Assembly (NCBI GenBank): GCA_946500895.1
Contig: CAMMXG010000005.1
Coordinates: 1 to 57,730 of the forward strand
Source of the DNA: an uncultured Mycoplasma sp.
Lineage (GTDB): Bacteria > Bacillota_I > Bacilli_A > RF39 > UBA660
Direction of reading: 5' to 3'
Length of the DNA stretch: 57,730 nt
In this document: piece by piece, positions 7,445 through 16,705 of the stretch
How positions within the stretch are numbered: the stretch's first letter is position 1
How the letters are laid out: each line of letters opens with the position of its first letter
Notes under the pieces: model-generated
What the model saw: only the letters and a program-made list of their open reading frames with translations
Told to the model about the DNA's origin: nothing
Databases searched by the model: none
Position numbers and translations under genes: made by a program

Positions 7445-9361
7445 ATGAAAAAGTGGACATTTCCAAGTGTAAAGAATATAGGAATTAAGGGATTTAATGA
7501 TATTGGTGAAGAATTTAAAGATAATCCTATGTTTCATTTAGCTAAAGAAATATGTCAAAATTCTTTGGATACAAAAGTTACCAGTGCATATAAAAGTAAT
7601 GGAGAACCTATTAGAGTCGAATTTAAGGAGTTTTTGATGACACCTGAAAGTATTCCCGGCAATGAAAATGGAGAATTTAAAAAAATAATCGAGGATGAAT
7701 ATATTTTTAATAAGAATTATTATGAAAATGATAATACAGTACCTGACTTTTATAAGAACGCATTAAAACTTTTAAATGAAGGTTTCATCAAATGCTTAAG
7801 AATTAGTGATTTTAATACTACTGGTTTAATTGGATCAGATAAAAAATCACATACGCCTTGGATTGATTTGACTAAAAATGCTGGTGTAACAGATAAACCA
7901 GAGGGTTCTGCAGGAAGTAAGGGGAAAGGAAAGTTTGCTTCATTTATTTGTTCTGATTTTTACACAGTATTTTATAGTACAAAAGCTAATGATGGTTTGG
8001 ATGCATCCTGTGGAATTTCTCGAATTTCTGGATACGAAAAAGAAGATGGTACGACTACAATTGGCGAAGGATATTATGAAGATGATGAAAGGCCACTTAA
8101 CTATTGTTTAAATTTAGATAATAGTTTTAAGCGAGATAGTTATGGAACGGATATTTATGTGTTAGGTTTTAAAAGTACCTATGAAAATTGGAAAGAAAAA
8201 ATGTGTGCTTCTATCATTGAAAATTTTTTTGTAGCAATATATAAAGGTGATTTAGTTGTAACAATCGGAAATGACTATCAAATAAATCGATTTACTATTA
8301 AGGAGTATATAGATAATCCAATTATTTCTAAGCATTTATTACCTGATACTAAGTGTTATTATAATATTTTAACAGCGGATGAAGATGATGTATTATTATC
8401 AAGTTGTGATATGTTTGAAAAGGAAGATGTTATCTTAAAGTTAAGAAAAGATGATATGGATTTGTCGGATATCAATAAAGTTGCTATTGTAAGATTAACT
8501 GGTATGAAAATATTTGATATGACAAAATTGCCAAGGTTAGGAAAATATCATGGTATATTGTATATGCAAGGAGTAAAAGTTAACGATTATTTTAGAAAAT
8601 TAGAAAATGCTACTCATAGTAATTGGTCAGCAGATAGGGTTCAGGATTCGGCTGATGCTAAACGGAAAATAAAAGAAATAAGAGATTTTGTTATGGAATC
8701 AATCAAAAATTTAATGGGTAATATTACATTAGATGAAGTTAGTGCTACAGGGGTAGGGGAAATTCTTCCTGATGAGGATGAATTTTCTAATTCTGAAGAT
8801 AGTAATAAAAATGAAAGTATAGAAAACGAAATAATAAAAACTATTGAAATTATTGAGACAGGGCCAGAAAAAGTTAAGAAAGAAGAAAAGATAACTAATG
8901 AAGAAAATGATGAACTTGGCTTGGTATTAGATGAAAATGGACAAATTATTGATACAAGACCAGAAGTTAACTCTATTGATCCATATCCCGGTCCGAATCC
9001 AAATCCTATGCCTCCTAAAGAGAATCGCTATTTAGAAGTTAATAAAAAAATATTGCCAAAAAAATTAAGATTAATGGCAAATAATGGATATTATAAATTA
9101 ATATTAGCCTTAAATGATAATGAAGAGATCATTAAAATTTGTGTAAATATTTATGGTGAGAGTGGTACGGAAAAAGCTATAATTTTAAATGCTAAATGTT
9201 CTATAAAGTCTAAATTATTTGGTTCAACTGTTCCAGTTGAAATTAGTGATAATAGCATAATCCTTAAAAATCTTAATAAGGACTATGTTTATGACTTAGA
9301 ATTTTATGTTAAAAGTGATGCGATTTGGCCTTTGGAGGTGAAAGTTTATGGTGAGAAATAA
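7445..9361 (+). CDS. GHKL (Hsp90/MutL-like) ATPase, candidate defence protein
   Basis: 638 aa with a GGAGG site. The N-terminal part carries GHKL nucleotide-binding motifs: the N-box HLAKEICQNSLDT (about residues 32-44), LRISDFNTTGL (about 119-129) in place of the DxGxG box, and the glycine-rich lid GSAGSKGKGKFASF (about 154-167). About residues 450-505 form an acidic, low-complexity linker ending in PYPGPNPNPMPP. The C-terminal domain is beta-rich and unrecognised. No kinase HisKA domain or MutL endonuclease motif is present. GHKL ATPases of this build occur in phage-defence operons. The next gene overlaps by 14 nt. The role in defence is inferred from neighbours. Confidence 0.7.
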   Translation: MKKWTFPSVKNIGIKGFNDIGEEFKDNPMFHLAKEICQNSLDTKVTSAYKSNGEPIRVEFKEFLMTPESIPGNENGEFKKIIEDEYIFNKNYYENDNTVPDFYKNALKLLNEGFIKCLRISDFNTTGLIGSDKKSHTPWIDLTKNAGVTDKPEGSAGSKGKGKFASFICSDFYTVFYSTKANDGLDASCGISRISGYEKEDGTTTIGEGYYEDDERPLNYCLNLDNSFKRDSYGTDIYVLGFKSTYENWKEKMCASIIENFFVAIYKGDLVVTIGNDYQINRFTIKEYIDNPIISKHLLPDTKCYYNILTADEDDVLLSSCDMFEKEDVILKLRKDDMDLSDINKVAIVRLTGMKIFDMTKLPRLGKYHGILYMQGVKVNDYFRKLENATHSNWSADRVQDSADAKRKIKEIRDFVMESIKNLMGNITLDEVSATGVGEILPDEDEFSNSEDSNKNESIENEIIKTIEIIETGPEKVKKEEKITNEENDELGLVLDENGQIIDTRPEVNSIDPYPGPNPNPMPPKENRYLEVNKKILPKKLRLMANNGYYKLILALNDNEEIIKICVNIYGESGTEKAIILNAKCSIKSKLFGSTVPVEISDNSIILKNLNKDYVYDLEFYVKSDAIWPLEVKVYGEK

Positions 9362-10220
9362 TAATACATTTTTTGCATATCCGATTTTGTGTAATTATAA
9401 TGATGATTATAATAGCATTAAGTTTATTGCTGGAACAACTGGGAAAATGACCAAGACTAATAAAAAAGCAACTGTTGAAACTTATGTGGAAATCGAGGAT
9501 GAAGAAATTAATAAATTATTAAATAGTAAGAAATTAAAAATTGTTACTAAAGTTTTTTGTCCTAGTACAAAATATAGAAAAATATTTGAGATCCAAAGGG
9601 GTTTCGATAAAATTGAAATAAATAATAGAGATATTAATAAAAGAGTAGAGCTTACAACTTATATTATCGCTAGTCAAGATGTTTATAATTATTTTTCTTA
9701 TAATTTTAATGATGATTATAGAGGAATGCAATTTGATATTGAAAAGGGAGCCATTATAGCAATTGGAAAGCAAGAAAGTTTATTTTTTGAAAAAGATATT
9801 GATGATTTAACAAAGATAGATTCTGTAGTAAAAATTAGAGATTTAAGGCAAGAAAATGAACCAATGTCTGTAATGTGGGATGATGAAATTATTAAAATAA
9901 ACCTATCAACATCTGATTATGAACTTTATTGTAGATATTCGGAATATTGTGTTCCAATTGTTAATTCAATGATTGTTATTCCTGGATTGATGTATGTTTT
10001 AGATCAGATTGCTTCTGATCAAATTGATATTAATGATGTAATGGATAAGAAGTGGTATAGAGTTCTTTCTAAAAAAATAAGTGAATCTACTGGTAAAGAA
10101 TTTAATTTGAATTATATTAAAGCAAATGATTCCTTTGAAATTATTCAAAAATTGTTTGATACTCCTATTCACGATGCAATGAAGGAGATTGAGTTAAAAT
10201 ATGGAGGTGAGTTAAGATGA
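9348..10220 (+). CDS. unknown protein, middle gene of the GHKL-DUF6339 operon
   Basis: 290 aa, starting inside the end of the ATPase gene and ending 4 nt inside the next gene, so the three are likely co-translated. The N-terminal half is beta-rich, and a helical C-terminus follows a hydrophobic segment YCVPIVNSMIVIPGLMYVLDQI. I do not recognise a family. The tight coupling suggests it is a subunit of the same complex as the ATPase and the DUF6339 protein. Confidence 0.65.
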   Translation: MVRNNNTFFAYPILCNYNDDYNSIKFIAGTTGKMTKTNKKATVETYVEIEDEEINKLLNSKKLKIVTKVFCPSTKYRKIFEIQRGFDKIEINNRDINKRVELTTYIIASQDVYNYFSYNFNDDYRGMQFDIEKGAIIAIGKQESLFFEKDIDDLTKIDSVVKIRDLRQENEPMSVMWDDEIIKINLSTSDYELYCRYSEYCVPIVNSMIVIPGLMYVLDQIASDQIDINDVMDKKWYRVLSKKISESTGKEFNLNYIKANDSFEIIQKLFDTPIHDAMKEIELKYGGELR

Positions 10221-10972
10221 TAATTAGATATTTAAAAGAAGACAGCGTTGATTTATTAAAAAAAGTCGATTTAAAATATAATTTAAAGAATTATTCTGGC
10301 GTTAATACTTGGCTTAATATTCAGTATCAAAATCAAGGGATAAATTTGTTTGCTTCTTATGAGAAGAAACTTTTTTCGGATTTTACTTTGAAAACAGAGA
10401 ATGGTGTTGCAGATGATTTTGAAAATATGAAAATAATATATGAGAGTTTAAAAGAATTAACTGATTCACAGGCAAGTGATGAAAGAATTTGGGCTGGTTT
10501 AGCTCATGACTATTGTTGGGAATATATGCAGAAAAGATGGCCCCTTCCTGAGAAAAAAGAAGATATGATGGCACATGTTTTAAATAATTATTTTTTTTGG
10601 AATAGTACTAAAGCTGTTTTTTTGAATGGAATATCACGGTTATGGTGGTATGCAAGGTATACTTATGATGAAAGATTTGAAAATCCTTATATTTTAACAG
10701 AATATATATGTAAAAATGATATAAATGGTAAAATATTTCCGTTACTTGCATGTCGTTTTGCAATGAACCCTGATGTATTTAAAAATATAATATTATCTGT
10801 CAAAATGTTTGAGGAAGAAAATAATATTAAGTTAAGCAGAAAGCAATTTAATGGCCTCAAGATGTATTTAAATAGACTAAGTGGGAAAGTAATTATTGAT
10901 TCTTTGTCATTTGCCGATTTAAAAGATAAGATATATTTAAAATTGAGAAATATAATTAATAGTAAGCAATAG
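10217..10972 (+). CDS. DUF6339 family protein
   Basis: 251 aa. The segment SDERIWAGLAHDYCWEYMQK followed by NGISRLWWYARYTYDE and NPYILTEYI matches the DUF6339 pattern. The function is unknown; members occur next to ATPases and restriction-like genes in bacterial defence islands. It is the last gene of the coupled operon. No terminator is obvious in the 200-nt AT-rich gap behind it. Confidence 0.7.
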   Translation: MIIRYLKEDSVDLLKKVDLKYNLKNYSGVNTWLNIQYQNQGINLFASYEKKLFSDFTLKTENGVADDFENMKIIYESLKELTDSQASDERIWAGLAHDYCWEYMQKRWPLPEKKEDMMAHVLNNYFFWNSTKAVFLNGISRLWWYARYTYDERFENPYILTEYICKNDINGKIFPLLACRFAMNPDVFKNIILSVKMFEEENNIKLSRKQFNGLKMYLNRLSGKVIIDSLSFADLKDKIYLKLRNIINSKQ

Positions 10973-11179
10973 TTAATTTAAAAATATTCTAAGTAGATAT
11001 AAAATTAATTTTAATATTTAACTTTTAATTAGAAACATTGAGTTTAAAATTTAGTGTTTTACTTTTTATTTATATTATTTCATATCTTTTTTCTTAAATA
11101 AGTGCTAGGATTTTATATAATTGATATTCTTTTGTTATTCTGATAAACTTTTAGTAGATGTTAGAAGTCGGGTGAAAAT

Positions 11180-12175
11180 ATGCTTGAGAGAGAAATAATT
11201 AAAAGAGGAAAAATAGATTTTAGTAAACTTATTCATTATGGATTTATTAAAGAACAGGGAAGTTATCATTATTCTAAAAAGTTTATGAAAAATTTTAGAG
11301 CAGATATTGCGATTGATTTAGATGGTAATGTTTCAGGTAGGGTTTATGATTTAAAAACTAATTTGGAATATACTAATTTTAGAATTGAAGATTTAAGTGG
11401 ATTTGCTCATCAAGTAAGAGAAGAGTATATTTTGATATTGAAAGATATTGCCAAAAATGCATTAGATACAAATTATTTTATTTATGATCAAGCAAATCGT
11501 ATTACGAATTTAATTATAGAAAAATATAAAGTTTATCCTGAATTTTTATGGGATAAGCATCCTGGGTATGGAATATTTAGAAATAGTAGAAGTAATAAAT
11601 GGTTTGGAGCTATCTTAAATGTGGATAAAAGTAAGATTATTCACAATTTAACTGGTGAAGTAGAAATTATTGATCTTAAGTTGGATGATAAAGTATCTGA
11701 TTATATTAATCATGATGGAGTTTATCCGGCTTATCATATGAATAAGAATGCTTGGGTTTCTATTATTTTAGATGATACTTTAAGTGATGAAGAAATAATG
11801 AAGCTTGTTGATATTAGTTATGAATTAGCTAATTTATCTGGTTCTTGGATTATTCCGGCTAATCCTAAATATTATGATGTGATTGATGCTTTTTCTAAAA
11901 GTGATGTTATTATGTGGCATCAGGATATTAAAGTAATAGCTGGAGATTTTGTATATATTTACTTAACGAAACCTTATCAAGCTATCCTTTTTCAATGTGA
12001 AGTGATTGAAGCAAATATCCCTGATGTAAATCATACTCTTTCGATGAAATTAAAGTTATTAAAAAAATATGATGTAAAGGAATTTCCGATTAGTAAGTTA
12101 AATTTGTATGGATTTAAATCAGTTCGTAGTGCTAGAAGTATTCCTAAAGAGTTAGCAGAGGAGTTAAAAAAATGA
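11180..12175 (+). CDS. MmcQ/YjbR-like protein
   Basis: 331 aa; GTCGGGTG precedes the ATG. The middle part (DKHPGYGIFRNSRSNKWFGA, about residues 125-150) matches the MmcQ/YjbR fold, a small DNA-binding-like domain. The N-terminal part resembles the extra domain seen in longer Bacillota members (FRADIAIDLDGNVSGRVYD). The C-terminal part WIIPANPKYYDV...WHQ...GDFVYIYLTKP looks like a PUA/EVE-type domain. Molecular function is unproven. It overlaps the DUF5131 gene by 4 nt and is likely co-transcribed with it. It probably marks the return to ordinary chromosome after the island. Confidence 0.7.
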   Translation: MLEREIIKRGKIDFSKLIHYGFIKEQGSYHYSKKFMKNFRADIAIDLDGNVSGRVYDLKTNLEYTNFRIEDLSGFAHQVREEYILILKDIAKNALDTNYFIYDQANRITNLIIEKYKVYPEFLWDKHPGYGIFRNSRSNKWFGAILNVDKSKIIHNLTGEVEIIDLKLDDKVSDYINHDGVYPAYHMNKNAWVSIILDDTLSDEEIMKLVDISYELANLSGSWIIPANPKYYDVIDAFSKSDVIMWHQDIKVIAGDFVYIYLTKPYQAILFQCEVIEANIPDVNHTLSMKLKLLKKYDVKEFPISKLNLYGFKSVRSARSIPKELAEELKK

Positions 12176-12885
12176 TTTGGAATCCATGGCATGGTTGTCA
12201 TAAAAAAAGTCCGGGGTGTCTTAATTGTTATATGTTTCGGAGAGATGCTAAATATGATTTAGATAGTAATATTGTTCGAAAGACTAAAACGTTTGATATG
12301 ATTATTAAAAAGCATAGAGATGGAACATACGTAGTAAAAGATGATCTTGTTTATATTTGTATGACTTCTGATTTTTTTATTGAAGAAGCAGATTTATGGC
12401 GTAAAGAAATTTGGCAAATGATTAAAGAAAGAAGCGATTTAAACTTTTATATTATTACGAAAAGAATTGAGAGATTTTCAGTTTCCTTACCTGATGATTG
12501 GGGGTTGGGATATCCTAATGTAACAATATGTGTTACTTGTGAAAATCAAACAATGGCGGATGAGAGAATTCCTATTTTGCTTTCTTTACCTATCAAACAT
12601 AAAGAGATTATTCATGAGCCAATGTTAGAGGAAATTCATATTGAAAAGTATTTAGAAACTGGTTTGATAGAACATGTTACTTGTGGTGGAGAGTCTGGTG
12701 ATCATGCTAGAAAGTGTAATTATGATTGGATTTTAAATATGAGAAATGCGTGTATCAAATATCATGTTCCATTTACTTTTAAACAAACAGGTGCTAATTT
12801 TGTTAAGAATAATAAATTGTATCACATTCCTAGAAGTGAACAATTAAAGCAGGCTAGAAAAGCTAATATTGATTTATTTTATTAA
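12172..12885 (+). CDS. DUF5131 (phage Gp37/Gp68-like) protein
   Basis: 237 aa. It begins MIWNPWHGCHKKSPGCLNCYM, the Cys-rich start of the Gp37/Gp68 family, with a spacing reminiscent of radical SAM-like iron-sulfur binding. Further family motifs are VYICMTSDFF, FYIITKRIERF, VTICVTCENQ, HEPMLE and VTCGGESG. The biochemical role is unknown. It is translationally coupled to the MmcQ/YjbR gene, an arrangement that may join the two in one process. Length is close to the family norm. Confidence 0.8.
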   Translation: MIWNPWHGCHKKSPGCLNCYMFRRDAKYDLDSNIVRKTKTFDMIIKKHRDGTYVVKDDLVYICMTSDFFIEEADLWRKEIWQMIKERSDLNFYIITKRIERFSVSLPDDWGLGYPNVTICVTCENQTMADERIPILLSLPIKHKEIIHEPMLEEIHIEKYLETGLIEHVTCGGESGDHARKCNYDWILNMRNACIKYHVPFTFKQTGANFVKNNKLYHIPRSEQLKQARKANIDLFY

Positions 12886-12919
12886 TTATTTTATGTTATA
12901 ATTTAAGAGGAGGATTTTT

Positions 12920-13339
12920 ATGGAATATAGACGTTTTAATAATACGATTGTAGCTAGAATTGATAGAGGAGAAGAGATACTTGCGCAAATTAAAGAACTT
13001 GCTTTAAAAGAAAATATTAAGCTTGCTCATATTAGTGCCTTGGGTGCAACAAACAATTTTACTGTTGGCGTATATAAAGTGGAGGAGAAAAAATATTATA
13101 AAAATCATTTTGTTGGTGATTTTGAAATTGTTTCATTAAGCGGTACGATTAATACGATGAATCATGAATTTTATATGCATATTCATATGAGTGCTGGTAA
13201 TGATTCAGGTGAAGTTTTTGGTGGCCATTTAAATGAAGCTATTGTTAGTGCAACATGTGAAATGGTTATTACTATTATAGATGGGGAAGTAGATCGCTTT
13301 TTAGATGATGAAACCGGATTAAATTTATTTTTGTTTTAA
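12920..13339 (+). CDS. PPC (DUF296) domain protein
   Basis: 139 aa preceded by TATAAT and AGGAGG. The sequence IVARIDRGEEILAQIKEL, then HISALGATNNFTVGVY and HIHMSAGNDSGEVFGGHL, is the plant-and-prokaryote-conserved domain. Bacterial stand-alone PPC proteins are small trimeric proteins of uncertain role, some with DNA-binding annotation. The conserved metal-site-like histidines in HIHMS and GGHL are present. It appears to be a single-gene unit. Confidence 0.85.
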   Translation: MEYRRFNNTIVARIDRGEEILAQIKELALKENIKLAHISALGATNNFTVGVYKVEEKKYYKNHFVGDFEIVSLSGTINTMNHEFYMHIHMSAGNDSGEVFGGHLNEAIVSATCEMVITIIDGEVDRFLDDETGLNLFLF

Positions 13340-13365
13340 AAGAGAATTTACATCTCTTTTTTCTT
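13339..13365 (+). terminator. terminator of the PPC gene
   Basis: AAGAGA-atttaca-TCTCTT followed by a T-run, just after the stop. The TATAAT of the next gene follows at about 13371. Confidence 0.65.
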
Positions 13366-13396
13366 CTGTTATAATGATTTTAAGGAGTGAAGGTTT

Positions 13397-14167
13397 ATGA
13401 AAAAATGGAAAATTTATGGAATTATTATTACAGTGGTATTGGTATTAGTTTTAATAGGATTATGCTTATATTTCTTTGTGTTTAGGGAGTCTATTACTGA
13501 GGCCGAAGCACAAAATATTGCTTATGAATATGCGGGAGTAAGTGCTAGCAATGTTACCATTCTTTCTATTCAAAAAGATAGAGAAGATAGAGAATATGAA
13601 ATTCGTTTTTATGATGATATGTATGAATATGAAATTGATGTAAATTATAATAGTGGTAGAGTTATTAATTTTGAAAAGGATCTCCGAGATAATGTTGATG
13701 CTAATCAAGGTGGTAATACTACTGTATCAATGAGTGAAGATGAGGCTAGAAGTATTGCGTTACAAAGAGTAGGTAAAACTCAAGATGAAGTGACTTTTAC
13801 AAGAGTTAGAGTTGATAGAGAAAATGGTGTTACTGTTTATGATGTTTATTTTTATGATAATGAAAAAGAATATGAGCTTAGTATTGATGTAGATACCAAA
13901 GAAGTTATAAGTTATAAGGAAGATTATTTAACTGGTAATGGTAATAATACAACTTCTACTAATTATATTGGAGCTGATAAGGCAAGAGAAATTGTTTTAA
14001 ATCATGCTGGACTAACTAGCAATGATGTTAGATTTAATAAGGTTGAATTAGATGTAGATTATGGGATTGCTACTTATGAATTAGAGTTTTATTATAATTA
14101 TTATGAATATGATTATGAAGTAGATGCCGTTACGGGAGAAATCTTAAAGTATGATAAAGGGAGATAA
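13397..14167 (+). CDS. membrane-anchored protein with three PepSY domains
   Basis: 256 aa. Residues about 7-28 form a membrane anchor (IIITVVLVLVLIGLCLYFFV). Three PepSY-type repeats follow, each starting EAExIAxxxAG and closing with a YEIDVxxxxGxVIxxE-like strand (about 35-95, 110-175 and 190-255). PepSY domains inhibit or modulate secreted peptidases and sense the cell surface. The protein is predicted to sit outside the membrane. The stop TAA overlaps the ATG of the next, frameshifted gene (TAATG), so coupling was likely. Confidence 0.85.
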   Translation: MKKWKIYGIIITVVLVLVLIGLCLYFFVFRESITEAEAQNIAYEYAGVSASNVTILSIQKDREDREYEIRFYDDMYEYEIDVNYNSGRVINFEKDLRDNVDANQGGNTTVSMSEDEARSIALQRVGKTQDEVTFTRVRVDRENGVTVYDVYFYDNEKEYELSIDVDTKEVISYKEDYLTGNGNNTTSTNYIGADKAREIVLNHAGLTSNDVRFNKVELDVDYGIATYELEFYYNYYEYDYEVDAVTGEILKYDKGR

Positions 14168-14395
14168 TGAAAAGACTCTTTTAAACCATCTAAACCGGTT
14201 TCTTTTATTTGTTTTATTGGAGGATTTTGTTTAAGTTTATTTGGCTTTATTTATGCTATACCTAATCTTGGGGTATTTGGTATTGTGTGGACTATTTTAG
14301 CTGTGCTAGTTACTTTGTATTATGCTATTAATTTGTTTACGAAAAAAGGATTATCATTATATAAAATTGAAGTGGAAGAGAAGAAGACTAAATAA
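14167..14395 (+). pseudogene. small two-helix membrane protein with frameshifted start
   Basis: Not in the ORF track. From the ATG at 14167 the frame stops after five codons. If the A4 run after ATG is read as A3, the frame is open to TAA 14395: MKDSFKPSKPVSF, two hydrophobic helices (FICFIGGFCLSLFGFIYAI and GIVWTILAVLVTLYYAINLF) and a charged tail. A one-base insertion in a short homopolymer therefore seems to break an otherwise intact 75-aa gene coupled to the PepSY gene. Real mutation, phase variation or sequencing error are all possible. Confidence 0.6.
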
Positions 14396-14410
14396 AAACA
14401 AGTCTTTTTT
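14384..14410 (+). terminator. terminator after the small membrane gene
   Basis: AAGACT-aaataaaaaca-AGTCTT followed by TTTT, overlapping the stop codon. Confidence 0.65.
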
Positions 14411-14412
14411 CA

Positions 14413-14418
14413 TATGAT
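14413..14418 (+). promoter_or_regulatory. TATGAT -10 box implying a leaderless mRNA
   Basis: TATGAT ends five bases before the ATG of the amidotransferase gene, and no Shine-Dalgarno sequence is present. Transcription would start at or next to the start codon. The same CATATGATTTARTATG arrangement precedes the gene at 37839. Confidence 0.45.
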
Positions 14419-14423
14419 TTAAT

Positions 14424-15029
14424 ATGAAAAAGATTGGTATTGTTATTCGTGATTTTAAGGAAAATTCAAAAGAATTTGTTGGATGTCGCAAAGATGTTGT
14501 AGATGCATTTTCAAAATGTCCAGTAGAAATTATTTTAATTCCTGTCTATTTGGATTTTAATAAAGTTTTATACTTGGTTAATTTATGTGATGGTGTTGTT
14601 TTAACTGGTGGAGATCATTTTCTATCAAATGATTTTTTATTAGTAAATTATTTATATCAACGTAATATTCCAACCCTTGGTATTTGTCTTGGTATGCAAG
14701 CAATGGCACTTAGTTTTGGAAGTGGAGAAGAAATAGATGTTTCTTCGTTCCATAATAAAAAAAATAATGATACTCATCATATCATTATAAAAGAAAATAC
14801 TTTGCTTTCAGAGATTATTCATGAAAAGTGTGTTTTAGTTAATAGTAGACATAAAACAGGAATATCTGATACTAGTTTAGATGTAAGTGCTAAATCGGAA
14901 GATGGAGTCATAGAAGCAGTGGAAGATAAACAAAAACGTTTTTTTTTAGGTGTAGAGTGGCATCCTGAATCTTTTATAAATAAAAATAGTGATTTAATAT
15001 TTGAGGCATTTATTAAATCACTTTATTAA
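14424..15029 (+). CDS. class I glutamine amidotransferase, peptidase C26 (gamma-Glu-GABA hydrolase-like)
   Basis: 201 aa. The family motifs are DGVVLTGGDHF, the nucleophile loop LGICLGMQAMA with catalytic Cys, NSRHKT, and GVEWHPES with the His/Glu of the triad. Members hydrolyse gamma-glutamyl amides, for example gamma-Glu-GABA in putrescine use, or act on other gamma-glutamyl compounds. It is shorter than typical PuuD (about 250 aa). There is no synthetase partner beside it, so the substrate is open. The gene ends 12 nt inside the convergent adenosine deaminase gene. Confidence 0.8.
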   Translation: MKKIGIVIRDFKENSKEFVGCRKDVVDAFSKCPVEIILIPVYLDFNKVLYLVNLCDGVVLTGGDHFLSNDFLLVNYLYQRNIPTLGICLGMQAMALSFGSGEEIDVSSFHNKKNNDTHHIIIKENTLLSEIIHEKCVLVNSRHKTGISDTSLDVSAKSEDGVIEAVEDKQKRFFLGVEWHPESFINKNSDLIFEAFIKSLY

Positions 15030-15962
15030 TAAGTTTATTAATTCTTGTTTTTCTGATTCATTTATAAAAGCACACTCAATGGCATTTTTATTCATTATAA
15101 TCAAATCTTCATCCGTAAACTTAAAAGTAACTTTTAAATCTTTATAAGTTTCATTTAAAGTAATATTAGATACTGTTCTATTATCTGTGTTTAATGTTAC
15201 TTTAATTCCCTTATCAAATAATTTTTTGATAGGGTGTTCTTTTAGTTTGGTATACATGTTGGTATCTAAATTACTTTTTGGACATACTTCTAGGGTTATG
15301 TCTTTTTCTTTGATTAAATTTAGGGCTTCATCACTTTCTATCGCACGTACGCCATGACCAATTCTTTTGGCTCCTAAATTAATCGCATTTATGACACTTA
15401 GAGCACCATCTGCTTCACCAGCATGAATGGTAAAAGGGATACCTTCTTTTTTTGCTATATCAAATAGTTCTTTGTAATCATTAACAGGATAAGCAGCTTC
15501 ATTGCCGGCTAGATCAATTCCCACTACACCTTGGCCTAAATATTTTTTAGCATATTTAATAATTTCTAAATTTTTACCAAATGAATCGCCACGCATCATA
15601 CATAATATTAAATTGGTTTTAATTGGTACTTCTCTTAATCCTTTTAGTATAGAGGTAATTACTTCATCTAACGTTAGTCCACTTTCTAAATGCTTATTTG
15701 GAGCAAAACGTATTTCAGCATAAATGACATTGTCTTTTTGTAGGTCTTCAGCAAGCTCTTTTGATACTCTTATCAAATTTTCTTTAGTTTGCATGATTTT
15801 TAAAGGAATATCAAATTTATCTAGATATTCCTTTAATGAATTTGTTTTTTGAGAAACAGTTGAAAGTTTTCTTGCTTCTTCTAAACTAATATTTAATAAC
15901 TCACTAATTGTAGTTGGTCTAATGCTTCCATCTAAATGAAGATGCAATTCAATTTTTTTCAT
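15018..15962 (-). CDS. add: adenosine deaminase
   Basis: 314 aa. Metal ligands and catalytic residues are visible: HLHLDGSIRPTTI (HxH), HAGEADG (His and Glu), GHGVRAI, and NTDNRTVSN in place of the usual TDDP-type loop. It converts adenosine to inosine in purine salvage in the cytoplasm. It is slightly shorter than the typical 330-340 aa. It overlaps the upstream response-regulator gene by 4 nt and is the last gene of a minus-strand series. An adenine deaminase-like specificity cannot be excluded. Confidence 0.85.
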   Translation of the reverse strand: MKKIELHLHLDGSIRPTTISELLNISLEEARKLSTVSQKTNSLKEYLDKFDIPLKIMQTKENLIRVSKELAEDLQKDNVIYAEIRFAPNKHLESGLTLDEVITSILKGLREVPIKTNLILCMMRGDSFGKNLEIIKYAKKYLGQGVVGIDLAGNEAAYPVNDYKELFDIAKKEGIPFTIHAGEADGALSVINAINLGAKRIGHGVRAIESDEALNLIKEKDITLEVCPKSNLDTNMYTKLKEHPIKKLFDKGIKVTLNTDNRTVSNITLNETYKDLKVTFKFTDEDLIIMNKNAIECAFINESEKQELINLLIK

Positions 15963-16702
15963 ATGTTATCTCTTTCGTAAAAGTTTTTAATAGAAGTAAG
16001 TACTCTTTGGATGTTATCTTCTGTGAATGGTTTATTTAAGACATCAAGTACACCATAGTTAAATGCTTTCTTGATGGTTTCTTCAGTATCGTCACCAGTT
16101 ATAATAACAACAGGAATTTTATCCATTAGATTTTGTTCTCGTAAATAGTCAAGTACTTCAAAGCCATTTAGACTTGGCATGTTTAAATCAAGAAGAATGG
16201 CATATAAATTATTATTTTCAATAATATCGATTGCTTCACGTCCATTTCTTGCTTTTAAAATATTAAATTCGTCTTGAATATTTTTTTCAAGGAAATTTAA
16301 GATGATATTAGAATCATCAGCGATTAATATTAATTTTTTTTCATCATCACTAAAATATTTGTCTAATAAATTTATTATTTTATTTACAGTATTAACTAAA
16401 TTTTGATAATTGTTTTCAATATAACCTAAATCATTTTCTTTTCCTTTTAATTCATGAGCTAAGAAAACTTCAGCTTCATTCATAAAGCCTAAATATTTTG
16501 CTTCACTTTTCATACTGTGAGCTAGAATAGCATAATTAGCACAATCTTTGGCATTTTTATAATATTCTAAACTGCTTAATTTCTCTTTTAAGGAGTCTTT
16601 AAAATCTTTTAAATTTTCATTGTAAGAATCCATATCTCCCCAAAATTCTAAACTTCCTTTTACATCTACGTTATTATTAACTAATAAGTCTACCTTTTCC
16701 AT
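15959..16702 (-). CDS. Hpt-receiver fusion response regulator
   Basis: 247 aa. The N-terminal part (about residues 15-115) is an Hpt-like helical bundle with the phosphoacceptor motif AHSMKSEAKYLG. The C-terminal part is a receiver: LILIADDS, phospho-Asp in YAILLDLNMPSLNGFEVLDY, VVIITGDD, and Lys in VLNKPF. No DNA-binding output domain is present, so it passes or buffers phosphate rather than binding DNA. It lies 3 nt behind the hybrid kinase gene, so the two form a phosphorelay: kinase His, its receiver Asp, this Hpt His, then this receiver. The final output is unknown. Confidence 0.85.
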   Translation of the reverse strand: MEKVDLLVNNNVDVKGSLEFWGDMDSYNENLKDFKDSLKEKLSSLEYYKNAKDCANYAILAHSMKSEAKYLGFMNEAEVFLAHELKGKENDLGYIENNYQNLVNTVNKIINLLDKYFSDDEKKLILIADDSNIILNFLEKNIQDEFNILKARNGREAIDIIENNNLYAILLDLNMPSLNGFEVLDYLREQNLMDKIPVVIITGDDTEETIKKAFNYGVLDVLNKPFTEDNIQRVLTSIKNFYERDNI

Positions 16703-16705
16703 ACA

